Origin: CAZLLV01 sp964560325
GTDB taxonomy: Bacteria; Acidobacteriota; Thermoanaerobaculia; Multivoradales; DATKCC01
Length of the DNA: 17,954 nt
Assembly: GCA_964560325.1 (NCBI GenBank)
Contig: CAZLLV010000527.1
Span: 1 to 17,954 of the forward strand
Direction of reading: 5' to 3'
A program made the translations under genes and the position numbers. The notes beneath the pieces are model-generated. The model saw nothing but the letters and a program-made list of their open reading frames with translations. It was not told where the DNA came from and searched no databases. Positions 1 to 6,665 of the stretch are shown in pieces. Positions within the stretch are counted from its first letter, which is position 1; each line of letters starts with the position of its first letter.

Positions 1-407
1 CCGGGGGCCTCGCCTGTCTGACGCCTCGCGGCCGTGGCGGGGTTCACTCCCGCCGACCGTGCCAGCTCCGCGGGCGCAGGCGCCTACAGACGAGGAGGCC
101 CCGGCCGGCCCCTCGGGTTCGGTGGTGGAGGGGAGGCTGGAAGGCGGTTTCCGGCGGGCCGCGATGGCCTGGGTAGTATCCGACACAAATCGGGCGGTTA
201 GACGAGGCCGGGCGTGTCGCGTTGACCGATGCTGCGAAGCGCTGCTACACTTCCCGTAAATGCAGAGGAGAGAGCCGCTTGAGGAGCCGAGCGACGCTGC
301 TGGCGAACGCGTTGGACGACGGACATCAAGTCGGCTAAAAATGGCGCCTTTGCACTCACCCAACGGTTGGCCGGCTTGCAGTCGTTGGAGCTGAGGAGCC
401 TACTCAA
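1..407. other. Left-end region with no convincing gene
   Basis: I see no supported protein gene here. One plus-strand frame stays open from the left edge to 259, but its Arg/Pro/Ala-rich product looks like GC-driven noise. The right third holds a sigma70-like promoter (222-251), a purine-rich stretch (264-274) and a tiny TTG-started reading frame (279-338, 19 codons). That tiny frame is in phase with the membrane-protein gene at 408 and separated from it by one TAA. The first bases could be the tail of a gene lying outside the window. Confidence 0.5.
222..251 (+). promoter_or_regulatory. Putative sigma70-type promoter upstream of the membrane protein gene
   Basis: TTGACC (222-227) and TACACT (246-251) are separated by 18 bases, a near-consensus -35/-10 pair. 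The predicted transcript would start near 258, about 150 bases upstream of the TTG start at 408. It could drive the membrane protein and the RelA/SpoT gene together, since both lie on this strand with a gap of about 100 bases. The call rests on sequence match only. Confidence 0.45.
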
Positions 408-968
408 TTGGATCACGAAGCTAAGCTGAGGGACGAGCTGCTGGGGTGGCAAGCAGGGCAGCGTGAACTACATCGTTGGAAGCTTGTAGCAATCGGAAGC
501 CCAACGGCGCTCGGACTCGGCCTAACCAGCCAACAAGGTCAGCCGAACTTACTCGTGATTTGCCTCGCTCCATTCATCGCCGCCTACTGCGATGCTCTCC
601 TTCGGGACCATGATCTCCGCATCGGATTGATCGGCTCCTTTTTGCTCAGGAGACCTGGCGCTTTTGCAGAGTATGAGCGGTTCATCGAGACGCGCTCAGT
701 CGGAATATCGGAGTGGTGGCGCCTGGGACGGTCAGCGGCGATGTACTCGTCGCTCGGTGCCTGTGCCCTTACTGCAGCGGCCGGAGCCTACGGGCTGTGG
801 TTCGGCGCGTTTTCGCGGCAAGCCTGGTTCGAGTTCGCCGCTACGTTCCTTTCCGCGGTAGTCGGGGCGATCTTGGTGCGCCGCGTCCACACCGCGTTCG
901 TAAGAGGTTACGGTCGTCTCAGAGAAGCTGCAGATCCCGACTACGCGATCAACGAACTGGTAGAGTAG
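408..968 (+). CDS. Four-helix integral membrane protein, unknown function
   Basis: This 186-residue protein was not recognised as a named family. Hydrophobic stretches at about residues 24-41, 47-64, 109-133 and 140-158 predict two hairpins of transmembrane helices. They are joined by a polar loop (about 65-108, with RRPGAFAEYERF), and the tail is short, charged and cytosolic-looking. The TTG start is supported by AGGAG at 394-398, nine bases upstream. The RelA/SpoT-family gene follows about 100 bases downstream on the same strand. Small four-helix proteins beside nucleotide-synthesising enzymes are known as membrane effectors in bacterial conflict systems, so an effector or partner role is possible. 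That role is inference from context only. Base composition is more AT-rich than the genes after 5800. Confidence 0.8.
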   Translation: MDHEAKLRDELLGWQAGQRELHRWKLVAIGSPTALGLGLTSQQGQPNLLVICLAPFIAAYCDALLRDHDLRIGLIGSFLLRRPGAFAEYERFIETRSVGISEWWRLGRSAAMYSSLGACALTAAAGAYGLWFGAFSRQAWFEFAATFLSAVVGAILVRRVHTAFVRGYGRLREAADPDYAINELVE

Positions 969-1071
969 CCTCCGTGGCTATGGCATCGGCCAGTCCCTCA
1001 CTGGAGCGGTCGCGAAGAGCGCGCCGCTGAGTTCATTCACGTTGGCGACCTTCGGTACGATTGAGACTGCA

Positions 1072-2064
1072 ATGGCTGCCAAGAATACGTCACCGACGAG
1101 CACCGATACCGCTCAGGCCGAATACGAGATTCTTAGCGGGTCGGCTGGGTCGCTTTGCAAAGAGGTAGTGTGGCAGTTCGAGCGCCTCATCTTCGATGCA
1201 AATGCCACCCTCGGGTTCCCTATCGAGTCTCGTGTAAAGGGTTGGCCATCGATTGAGGAAAAGCTGCGCCGTAAGGATCTCGAGCTCTCAACGCTTGCAG
1301 AACTGGACGACTTGGTCGGGATCCGCGTCGTCCTTCTCTTCGCTCGCGATGTCCATCCGGTCCTCGAAGCTATTCGGACACACTTCGACATCGTTAGCAT
1401 CGAGGATGCGCAGGACAAGCTGGGCGCAGACCGCTTCGGTTATCTTTCGAACCACTGTGTCATTCGACTTAAGCCCGAGTGGAGCAAGATTCCAACTTTT
1501 TCAAACCTTCCCAGGCTGAACGTCGAGGTGCAGATTAGAACGCTCGCGCAGCACATGTGGGCTGCGGCTTCCCACAAGCTCCAGTACAAGCGTGAGCAAG
1601 CCGTTCCCCTCCCGGTTCGTCGAACACTGAATCGGGTTGCCGCGCTTCTTGAGACGGTCGACTTGGAGGTCGAACGGCTCCTTGACGAACGGTCGGACTA
1701 TCGGATGGCAATCTCCAGCCCTCAACGACCGACACCGTTGGAGGGTGACAGACTCAATGTCGATCTTCTCGAAACAGTACTCAATGAGTTGCTCCCGACT
1801 GATAACAAGGGTGCGGACGAGCCCTACGACGAGCTTCTCAGTGAGCTTGCCCGGAAGGGAATAACGAAGGTGGGACCGCTTCGCGATTTAGTCACTGCGT
1901 GGCTTCCGGCAGCCATGGAAGAGGAGGAACGGTATCTCTCTCGGAACCGAAGCCTAATGGACCAGGGCAAAGCTTTGGTTGGCACCTCCGAGGACCGCAT
2001 CAGGAGCGGCGTCTACTTTAGTCATGTCGGACTTATCCGCAACACCCTCAGCCGACCGCTGTAG
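1072..2064 (+). CDS. RelA/SpoT synthetase-domain protein (small alarmone synthetase or toxSAS-like)
   Basis: The 330-residue protein has a RelA/SpoT nucleotidyltransferase fold at about residues 25-180. Visible motifs are R54-x-K56 with S60 and K64 (nucleotide-binding), DDLVGIRV at 79-86 with the metal-binding Asp, the GY-x-S-x-H segment (Y124, S126, H128), and EVQIRT at 152-157 carrying the catalytic Glu. AQHMWAAASHKLQYK follows. The family transfers pyrophosphate from ATP to GDP/GTP (alarmones) or, in toxic forms, to tRNA ends or adenosine nucleotides. No HD hydrolase and no TGS/ACT domains are present, so this is a single-domain enzyme. The roughly 140-residue helical C-terminal extension is unrecognised and could be regulatory. 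The ATG at 1072 was preferred over an in-frame TTG at 1042; neither has a strong Shine-Dalgarno. Whether it makes (p)ppGpp or is a toxin cannot be read from the sequence. Confidence 0.85.
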   Translation: MAAKNTSPTSTDTAQAEYEILSGSAGSLCKEVVWQFERLIFDANATLGFPIESRVKGWPSIEEKLRRKDLELSTLAELDDLVGIRVVLLFARDVHPVLEAIRTHFDIVSIEDAQDKLGADRFGYLSNHCVIRLKPEWSKIPTFSNLPRLNVEVQIRTLAQHMWAAASHKLQYKREQAVPLPVRRTLNRVAALLETVDLEVERLLDERSDYRMAISSPQRPTPLEGDRLNVDLLETVLNELLPTDNKGADEPYDELLSELARKGITKVGPLRDLVTAWLPAAMEEEERYLSRNRSLMDQGKALVGTSEDRIRSGVYFSHVGLIRNTLSRPL

Positions 2065-2067
2065 GTC

Positions 2068-2134
2068 GCCTAACGATTCGCTCAACCGGACGAACCCCGG
2101 GCGCAGTGGCGCGGTTCGCTCGATGAGGTTTTGG
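2068..2134 (+). repeat. Possible degenerate integron attC-like recombination site
   Basis: Four bases after the RelA/SpoT stop lies GCCTAAC (2068-2074), an exact match to the attC R'' consensus RYYYAAC. It is followed by GATTCG and CTCAACCG (2081-2088). From CTAAC onward, 17 of 21 bases match the start of the aadA attC site as I remember it. Weak complementary arms follow: CGGTT (2112-2116) could pair with AACCG, and GTTTTGG (2128-2134) stands where R' (GTTRRRY) is expected but does not fit it. Total length of about 67 bases is normal for attC. The right half is degenerate, so this may be a decayed or chance site. Confidence 0.35.
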
Positions 2135-2145
2135 GGCGCGCCGAA

Positions 2146-2236
2146 CTGACGAGGTGCCCGATGACTTCGGAGAAGCGCGTTTCAGGGCTTTATAGCCGAT
2201 GAAAGCGCCGCTGACGAGGTGCCAGTGACGTCGGAG
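2146..2236 (+). repeat. Pair of imperfect direct repeats
   Basis: Two copies of CTGACGAGGTGCC followed by a near-identical TGACNTCGGAG tail occur at 2146-2172 and 2211-2236, 65 bases apart start to start. The copies differ by a one-base length change and two or so substitutions. They sit in the gap between the RelA/SpoT gene and the 453-residue gene. No function is recognised. The last part of the gap, about 2424-2538, shows nothing I can name. Confidence 0.5.
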
Positions 2237-2423
2237 CGGCTATAATCTGCGCGACGGTGAGCCGCTGAACAAAGATTGGTATGCTGTTGTCGCCACAGGC
2301 GACCACGACTAGTTGGCGGTTGACGGTCCCTACCGAGACACGGAGCATTGGCTGCGCGAGGTGCCGTCTCGTTACGAGGGAGCCAAGATCATCGGTGGTG
2401 GCGAGGGGGATGACGGCGAATAG
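2229..2423 (+). pseudogene. Possible gene remnant with an in-frame stop
   Basis: One frame reads protein-like, acidic sequence on both sides of a TAG at 2310-2312. The first part contains GYNLRDGEPLNKDWYAVV and the second YRDTEHWLREVPSRYEGA, ending at TAG 2421-2423. Composition is unlike the Arg/Ser-rich noise of the other frames. It has no good start codon or Shine-Dalgarno, though a TTG at 2313 could open a 36-residue product. I recognise no family. A decayed fragment of an acquired gene is the simplest reading, but coincidence is possible at this length. Confidence 0.25.
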
Positions 2424-2538
2424 AGCGGGCGATTTAATGTGGGCAGCATCTTACTCGTCCCCCGACCCGGTTTCTGCACCGGAGGATGCGCCGGTAGTGA
2501 GAAGCAACAACGTCAGGTGACCTCAAAGCGTCCACGGT

Positions 2539-3900
2539 ATGGCGAACGGACTGATTCTCTTTGTCGACGAACCCGCGCGCGGTCAGGATCTGCAGGACCG
2601 CATCGCGGAGGTCGGCCATTATTCCGATGCCCTCAGCATGCCGGACTGGGGGCTGCGAAAGCGCGGCATTGCCCTAGTTGCGTTTGACCGAGAGCACCTT
2701 CACTACGCCGCACTCATCCGTCGTGGCAGAAAGGTGGCGACCAGCAAGTACCATGTGAGGCTAACTGACTTCGTTAACCTCGAGGCGTTGCCACTTCGCA
2801 CGCTAGAGCGCCAGCTATCACCGGCCCTTCGTCAACACTACGCGCGCGTTACAAGTAGTGCCGGTGCGGCTATGCCTCCAGCCACTTGGGCAGAAGTACT
2901 CTCTTCCGTCAAGGCTGCTCGCCCTTCGCTAGCTGAAGACATCGAATGGCTTGAGGCCAGAGCTAATGAAACGGGCCACGAGATCAGCGGGCCGGCTACA
3001 CGCCAGTTAGCAGAGGAGAAGGACTCGCTTGTGCTCGCACGCCGGATCTTTGGCTTCCGGGCGAACGACATTGAAGATCGTCTCCTCTGGACAGCGCGTG
3101 GCACTAATGAGTTGCCATCATTTCTTGCCGGCCTGTATCAGGCAAGCGTCCCGGAAGACGTCATGATCAATCACGACAGTAGCGTCTTCGGGCTTTGGGA
3201 ACTGGTTTGGAGATCACATGTAGGTGCTGCTCAGTTCGTGCTCGGTGACCACCGGTTAACTATCCTTACGGCTAACCGCCGGCGACTTGAGAGAACCCTG
3301 GGAGTGGACCTCATTTACTGGCACGACTCTTATTCATCGTTCACGATGGTGCAGTACAAGCGCATGACTAGGGAGCCTCGCTCGAGACGGTGGGAGTACC
3401 GTCCCGGCGGAAGCTATGCGGTTGAGCTCCAACGTATGGAGACTATCGACCAAGCGACCTGCGGTCGCCCAGCGCCGTTCCTCAGTCACCGGGACTTTCG
3501 TCTTTCGCGTTGTCCCTTCTACTTCAAGCTCTGCCACGTGGAGCAATTTTCTGCGGAAGATGACGACATGGTTCCCGGAATGTACATCCCCCTTGACTAC
3601 TGGCGGCTTCTTCTCCAAACAGGAGGTGCCGTCGGTCCGCGAGGCGGCGCAGTTTTTCGCTACGACAACGTTGGCCGCCACCTCAACAACACCGAGTTCG
3701 TCTCACTCGTCCAGTCCGGCTGGATAGGAAGCCATGGGGCCAGCACTGAGCATCTCGAGACTCTCGTTCAGCAGGCGCTCGAGGGGGGGAGAGCGGTTCA
3801 GCTGGCCGTTGCCGAGTCGACCCTCTCGGCAGGTGAGGAGTCGTCTCACCCATTGTTGCAGCGGACGCCCTCGGGACGGCCACCCGCGTGGCCCCGCTGA
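2539..3900 (+). CDS. Unknown protein with possible PD-(D/E)xK-like nuclease signature
   Basis: The 453-residue protein has no signal peptide or membrane helix and no family I can name with certainty. The most telling stretch is at residues 255-276. There, GVDLIY (Asp257) is followed, after a short turn, by a hydrophobic strand ending in VQYK (Gln272, Lys274). This D...QxK spacing is typical of restriction-endonuclease-like folds such as Mrr or Cap4-type nuclease domains; assigning it here is inference. The N-terminal half looks alpha-helical (about 114-185). The C-terminal region has aromatic patches (PFYFKLCHVEQF at 326-337) and ends in a disordered Ser/Pro/Arg tail. The ATG has no clear Shine-Dalgarno. 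Its AT-richer composition matches the RelA/SpoT neighbour, suggesting a shared accessory island. Confidence 0.75.
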   Translation: MANGLILFVDEPARGQDLQDRIAEVGHYSDALSMPDWGLRKRGIALVAFDREHLHYAALIRRGRKVATSKYHVRLTDFVNLEALPLRTLERQLSPALRQHYARVTSSAGAAMPPATWAEVLSSVKAARPSLAEDIEWLEARANETGHEISGPATRQLAEEKDSLVLARRIFGFRANDIEDRLLWTARGTNELPSFLAGLYQASVPEDVMINHDSSVFGLWELVWRSHVGAAQFVLGDHRLTILTANRRRLERTLGVDLIYWHDSYSSFTMVQYKRMTREPRSRRWEYRPGGSYAVELQRMETIDQATCGRPAPFLSHRDFRLSRCPFYFKLCHVEQFSAEDDDMVPGMYIPLDYWRLLLQTGGAVGPRGGAVFRYDNVGRHLNNTEFVSLVQSGWIGSHGASTEHLETLVQQALEGGRAVQLAVAESTLSAGEESSHPLLQRTPSGRPPAWPR

Positions 3901-3920
3901 CCTCATCTGCCGTTTCTGAG

Positions 3921-3938
3921 CTCGGATCCGAGAATTTT
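3921..3938 (+). terminator. Possible weak Rho-independent terminator
   Basis: A perfect 12-base palindrome, CTCGGATCCGAG (3921-3932), forms a short 4-bp stem around GATC. It is followed directly by AATTTTT. It lies 20 bases after the stop of the 453-residue gene and before the DUF2938 start, the right place to end the upstream transcript. The stem is short, so strength is doubtful. Confidence 0.35.
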
Positions 3939-3947
3939 TGCATAGCG

Positions 3948-4424
3948 ATGTCGTTTCCTCTTGCCGTCGTGATCGGCGTTGGCGCAACCATGGCCATGGA
4001 TGTGTGGAACCTCTTTCTTCGCCGGGCCTTCCGCATTCCCTCTCTCGACTACTGTCTCTTGGGCCGCTGGGTGCGCCACATGCCCGGCACCTTTCGACAC
4101 GACAACATCAAAGCATCTCCCAGCAAGCGCTTCGAGTGCGTGACGGGCTGGCTGGTGCATTACACGATCGGCGTTTCGTTGGCGGTCGTGTTCGTGCTGA
4201 TCGTGTCGGCCGATTGGCTTGCTCGACCGACGGTGGGGCCTGCCTTGCTCTACGGCGTCGCCACTCTGGTCTTCCCCTTCTTCGTTCTGCAGCCGTCGTT
4301 GGGTCTCGGCGTTGCGTCGGCACGGACGGCCAACCCTACGTTGGCAAGGCTCAAGAGCCTCGGGACTCATACGGTTTTCGGAGTGGCGCTGTACGGTTGT
4401 GCCGTCGGCATCAACGTTCTTTGA
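3948..4424 (+). CDS. DUF2938 family membrane protein
   Basis: The 158-residue polytopic membrane protein resembles the DUF2938 (YagU-like) family. Hydrophobic helices lie at about residues 4-21, 66-88, 95-116 and 138-156. Family-like features include an N-terminal GVGATMAMDVWN segment, GRWVRHMPGTF (39-49), a WLVHYTIGV helix (68-76) and a FPFFVLQPSLGLGVASA motif (109-125). The biochemical role of this family is not established. The ATG at 3948 was chosen because it begins immediately before the first helix; a longer in-frame extension upstream is polar and unlike the family. No strong Shine-Dalgarno is visible. The next gene, another small membrane protein, starts 75 bases downstream on the same strand. 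Confidence 0.85.
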   Translation: MSFPLAVVIGVGATMAMDVWNLFLRRAFRIPSLDYCLLGRWVRHMPGTFRHDNIKASPSKRFECVTGWLVHYTIGVSLAVVFVLIVSADWLARPTVGPALLYGVATLVFPFFVLQPSLGLGVASARTANPTLARLKSLGTHTVFGVALYGCAVGINVL

Positions 4425-4499
4425 GCCGACAAGGTTCCAGCCACTTCGGGGGCTGCGGCAACTCCGCCGGTTTACCCTATTCGTCATGGAGACGCATTC

Positions 4500-4904
4500 A
4501 TGTTCCTGACCCTCCTCGTCGTCACGTTCACGATCTCTCTGCTGTGCTGCTTCGCCGTCGCGAAGCTCTTCGACAGGCCGATCGGCTCGATCTTGTCGCG
4601 CATCGTGGCCGAGGCACTGAGCGAAGCATGGCATCGCTACATCAAGTTCGCCATCTACGTCGTCGGGCTTTCCGGAGGCGTTCGCATCTGGGAGCTGGAG
4701 AAGTACATCACCGCCAGGACTACGGACACCGTCGTGCCGGTGCTCAATCTCGACCGCTGGGTGCTGGAGGTTTATCGCACCGTGATCGCAACGCTGCAGA
4801 GCGTGGCCTGGATGCTCCTCGTGTTCTTCGTCTTCGCGCTGATCGCCTACGTCGTCGTGCGAGGATTCGAGCTGCGTCGGGAGAGGGAGCGGCCGTCGGA
4901 GTGA
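4500..4904 (+). CDS. Small integral membrane protein, unknown function
   Basis: This 134-residue protein has three predicted membrane helices: residues 3-22, a weaker one at 47-62, and a strong one at 99-120. A basic/acidic cytosolic tail (RGFELRRERERPSE) follows. No family is recognised. The ATG at 4500 is supported by GGAG at 4488-4491. The stop is followed within 35 bases by the DUF1801 gene on the same strand, so the two are probably co-transcribed. An in-frame GTG of the downstream gene overlaps this stop as GTGA, hinting at coupling. Confidence 0.7.
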   Translation: MFLTLLVVTFTISLLCCFAVAKLFDRPIGSILSRIVAEALSEAWHRYIKFAIYVVGLSGGVRIWELEKYITARTTDTVVPVLNLDRWVLEVYRTVIATLQSVAWMLLVFFVFALIAYVVVRGFELRRERERPSE

Positions 4905-4936
4905 AACCGTCGTCATACGACCAGGGTAGATTCGAC

Positions 4937-5326
4937 ATGCAGCGAGAGACCGAGGAGTACAACCGAGCGCAAGCCGCCGAGGAGCGCGAGATCTGCGAGT
5001 TGCTCGCGCAGGAGATCGAGGGCGCCTTGCCGGAGGCCGAGAATCGGGTGTGGCACGCACACCCGGTGTGGTTCCTCGACGGGAACCCGGTCGTGGGGTA
5101 CAGCAAGCTGAAGGACTGCGTCCGTTTGCTCTTTTGGAGCGGTCAGTCTTTCGAAACCCTCGGCCTCGCGCCGGAGGGGAAGTTCAAGGCGGCAGAAGCA
5201 CGATTCACGTCCGCTGAGCAGGTGGACGTGGATCGGCTACGCCAGTGGCTGTCGGAGTGTCGGGAAGTCCAGTGGGACTACAAGAATCTCGTTCGTCGTA
5301 AGGGCAGATTGGAACGCTTGAAGTGA
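4937..5326 (+). CDS. DUF1801 domain protein
   Basis: The 129-residue soluble protein fits the DUF1801 (YdhG-like) family. A helical N-terminus (EYNRAQAAEEREICELLAQE) is followed by ALPEAENRVWHAHPVWFLDG, then NPVVGYSKLKDCVRLLFWSG and a C-terminal helix ending DYKNLVRRKGRLERL. Members have a small alpha/beta fold and mostly unknown function; some are annotated as iron-chaperone-like. The ATG at 4937 has AGGG at 4923-4926. An alternative GTG at 4901 would add 12 residues and overlap the previous stop. The family usually begins near the EYN segment, so I prefer 4937. Confidence 0.85.
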   Translation: MQRETEEYNRAQAAEEREICELLAQEIEGALPEAENRVWHAHPVWFLDGNPVVGYSKLKDCVRLLFWSGQSFETLGLAPEGKFKAAEARFTSAEQVDVDRLRQWLSECREVQWDYKNLVRRKGRLERLK

Positions 5327-5363
5327 AGCGGTTCGGTGAGTCGCAGCACGGGAGGAGGATGGG

Positions 5364-5714
5364 ATGGACGTGGTGAATCTGGCATCGAAGCTCTCCCTGT
5401 TCGACGAGCACTGGTCGCCGAAGATCGTCGCCGGATTCAACGGCCACGACGTGATGGTGGTCAAGGCGCAGGGCGAGTTCAACTGGCACTCGCACCCGGA
5501 CACGGACGACTTCTTCCTGGTCCTCCAGGGGAACCTCACCATCAAGCTGCGTGACGGCGACGCCCACCTCGGCCCCGGCGACCTCTACGTCGTTCCCAGG
5601 GGTGTCGAGCACTGTCCCGTCGCCGAGGAAGAGGTCCACCTCCTCCTCATCGAGCCCGTTGGGACACCGAACACAGGGGACGAGAGCACTGCGGTCCACA
5701 AAGAGGTGATCTGA
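5364..5714 (+). CDS. Small single-domain cupin protein
   Basis: The 116-residue protein carries both cupin motifs. Motif 1 is WHSHPDTDDFFLVLQG (41-56), with His42, His44 and an Asp (48 or 49) in place of the usual Glu. Motif 2 is PGDLYVVPRGVEHCP (71-85), with His83. These residues normally bind one divalent metal inside a six-stranded barrel. Substrate cannot be predicted; small cupins include isomerases, dioxygenases and sugar-binding proteins. The start is well supported by GGAGGAGG at 5351-5358, five bases upstream. It follows the DUF1801 gene by 37 bases and may share its transcript. Confidence 0.9.
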   Translation: MDVVNLASKLSLFDEHWSPKIVAGFNGHDVMVVKAQGEFNWHSHPDTDDFFLVLQGNLTIKLRDGDAHLGPGDLYVVPRGVEHCPVAEEEVHLLLIEPVGTPNTGDESTAVHKEVI

Positions 5715-5732
5715 GGTCGCAGGACCGAACGG

Positions 5733-5760
5733 TATCGTACCAAGGCCCCACGTACCGATA
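5733..5760. terminator. Hairpin between the cupin gene and the next gene
   Basis: TATCGTAC (5733-5740) can pair with GTACCGATA (5752-5760), leaving a single bulged C and a loop of 11 bases. It starts 18 bases after the cupin stop and 44 bases before the next start codon. There is no uridine run, so it could be a processing or weak termination structure rather than a classic terminator. Confidence 0.3.
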
Positions 5761-5803
5761 GGATTCTTCGAGCGGATCACCAACACGACCTCCGGAGGCT
5801 CCG

Positions 5804-6556
5804 ATGACGCGCGAGACGAGGATCACGCTGCGGGTGCAGGCGCGGGGTGGGAAGTTTCTGGGGGACGACATCGGGGGCTCGCTCGTGACCGTGCGGGACG
5901 GGCAGACGGAGGAGGTGTTCGCGAGCGGGGTGACGAGGGGTGATTCGGGTTCGCTCGCGGCCGAGTACGGTCCCGGTGCTTCGCAGCGGGTGATCGTCAC
6001 GCCGGGCTCGCCGCCGCAGGTCCAGTGGCTGGTCGCGGCGGAGACGACGTCGCGGTTCGATGCGGCGCTCTCCCTCGACCGGCCGACGCTCGTGGAGGTG
6101 GCGGTGTTCGGGGCGGTGGGTGGGCTCCAGACGGCGCACCGGGCGACGGCGACGCAGTGGGTGGTGCCGGGGGAGCACCTGGTTGCGCCGCCGGGGTGGG
6201 TGGTCGAGCTGCCCGGGCTGCTCGTCCAGGTGCTCGATCCGCCGACTCACACGAATCTGTCGTCCCTGCCGGCGCCCGTGAGCCTGAAGGCGAACGTGAC
6301 GATGATGTGCGGCTGTCCGATCGCCGCGGGCGAGCCGTGGGTTCCGGACGATTTCGAGGTCTTCGCGGACGTCCGCCGGGCGGGGGCGCGGGAGAGGACG
6401 CGCGTCCCGCTGGCGTACGCCGGGGAGACGAGCCTCTTCGTCGGTTCGCACGAGGTGCGGGAGCCCGGCTTCTACGAGGCCGCGCTGACCGCGGTCCAGA
6501 AGAGCACCGGCAACACCGGCACGGGCCAGGTGACCTACTTCCACCAGGCGTCGTAG
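5804..6556 (+). CDS. Conserved-looking beta-rich protein with a CxC motif, unknown function
   Basis: The 250-residue protein has no signal peptide or membrane helix and was not recognised. Alternating hydrophobic/polar stretches with many Val, Gly and Pro suggest two beta-sandwich-like halves: about 1-150, then about 155-250 beginning PVSLKANVTMMCGCPI. The MMCGCP cluster (Cys169, Cys171, preceded by Met167-168) is the only cysteine pair and could bind a metal or a redox partner; this is inference. The ATG is supported by GGAGG at 5794-5798. GC content rises sharply here compared with the preceding genes, marking the start of the typical high-GC backbone. Confidence 0.7.
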   Translation: MTRETRITLRVQARGGKFLGDDIGGSLVTVRDGQTEEVFASGVTRGDSGSLAAEYGPGASQRVIVTPGSPPQVQWLVAAETTSRFDAALSLDRPTLVEVAVFGAVGGLQTAHRATATQWVVPGEHLVAPPGWVVELPGLLVQVLDPPTHTNLSSLPAPVSLKANVTMMCGCPIAAGEPWVPDDFEVFADVRRAGARERTRVPLAYAGETSLFVGSHEVREPGFYEAALTAVQKSTGNTGTGQVTYFHQAS

Positions 6557-6665
6557 AGCTCCACGGCGCGGGATTGTCGTCCAGCGGTGACTTCACCCCC
6601 CTGATACCATCGCCGCCGCCCGTGGGCGTCCGGTGCGTCGGCGGAGTCCGGTGGAGGTGCAGAGA

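Noticed and set aside
31..64. tRNA-like 3' end: a GC-rich stem-loop with GGTTC in the loop followed by GACCGTGCCA
   Set aside because: The T-loop lacks the conserved A58, no anticodon stem-loop can be folded upstream, and the 5' acceptor strand would lie outside the window.
2281..2520. 79-codon plus-strand frame in the gap before the 453-residue gene
   Set aside because: Ser/Arg/Thr-rich with no Shine-Dalgarno; the neighbouring frame (2229-2423) looks more protein-like.
3938..4900. Long in-frame N-terminal extension of the DUF1801 gene
   Set aside because: It overlaps two membrane-protein genes in another frame and is Arg/Ser-rich noise; the family homology begins only near 4937.
3903..5060. 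385-codon minus-strand open frame across three small genes
   Set aside because: Composition is His/Arg/Asp-rich noise and it opposes three genes with good family or membrane signatures.
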